Positions 13,005-13,014 of a stretch of DNA of 13,014 bases are shown piece after piece (the first letter of the stretch is position 1; each line of letters starts with the position of its first letter). The position numbers were made by a program, and so were the translations under genes. This DNA comes from an uncultured Campylobacter sp. GTDB taxonomy: Bacteria; Campylobacterota; Campylobacteria; Campylobacterales; Campylobacteraceae. A model generated the notes under the pieces. It was not told where the DNA came from. It was given only the letters and a program-made list of their open reading frames with translations, and did no database searches. Where the stretch lies: positions 1-13,014 of the forward strand of contig NZ_CALHIK010000050.1 in assembly GCF_938030785.1 (NCBI RefSeq). Reading direction: 5' to 3'.

Positions 13005-13014
13005 GGCTCTCTCC

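Overview
The window looks like chromosomal DNA of a Campylobacter species from the higher-G+C, host-associated group (C. gracilis, C. showae and C. rectus are the kind of organism meant). This is inferred from three things: the dense AAATTT/AAAATTTT words in spacers and genes, the gene families, and the TAAAAT-type -10 boxes with AAGGA ribosome binding sites. The species assignment is low confidence. Almost every gene has a recognisable family; the unusual content is mostly in the spacers.

Layout: 1-443 is a gene-free leader with degenerate AAATTT-bearing repeats and two related hairpins. 444-5075 is a tightly packed six-gene plus-strand operon in which every junction overlaps: a TRIC/UPF0126 membrane protein, argD (acetylornithine aminotransferase), a MidA/NDUFAF7-type methyltransferase, a small unrecognised acidic protein, rsmD (16S rRNA methyltransferase) and a TIGR02757/DUF2400 protein. 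5084-5707 is an AT-rich minus-strand gene for a single-span membrane protein, probably acquired. It converges on the operon with 8 bp between the stops and diverges from a TSUP-family transporter at 5819-6580. 6581-7673 is a 1.1-kb spacer holding a degenerate tandem array with units of about 23 bp. ridA follows at 7674-8048. After a spacer with three hairpins come a SUKH (SMI1/KNR4) protein with a long low-complexity insertion (8265-8960) and a DUF6892-like protein (8992-10008). These resemble toxin-immunity genes with no toxin in view. 10009-10758 is a second gene-poor spacer with small repeats. The right end has two minus-strand genes: a YiiM-like MOSC-domain protein (10759-11445) and, upstream of it, an AGCS sodium:alanine symporter (11592-13004).

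Functionally the left operon mixes arginine biosynthesis with RNA and protein methylation; the genes look co-transcribed rather than part of one pathway. The transporters and the enamine/imine deaminase RidA fit amino-acid and small-molecule metabolism.

The most notable signals are: (1) a very high density of the palindromic RAATTY motif (mostly AAATTT) in spacers, which is the motif methylated for DNA-uptake discrimination in C. jejuni; (2) the 23-bp degenerate array, which almost lacks that motif; (3) in-frame low-complexity insertions in three conserved proteins, some with repeats resembling the spacer repeats; (4) the SUKH/DUF6892-like pair; and (5) an 11-codon upstream ORF with its own strong ribosome binding site that overlaps the start of the MOSC gene. 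I see no clear new defence or mobile system.
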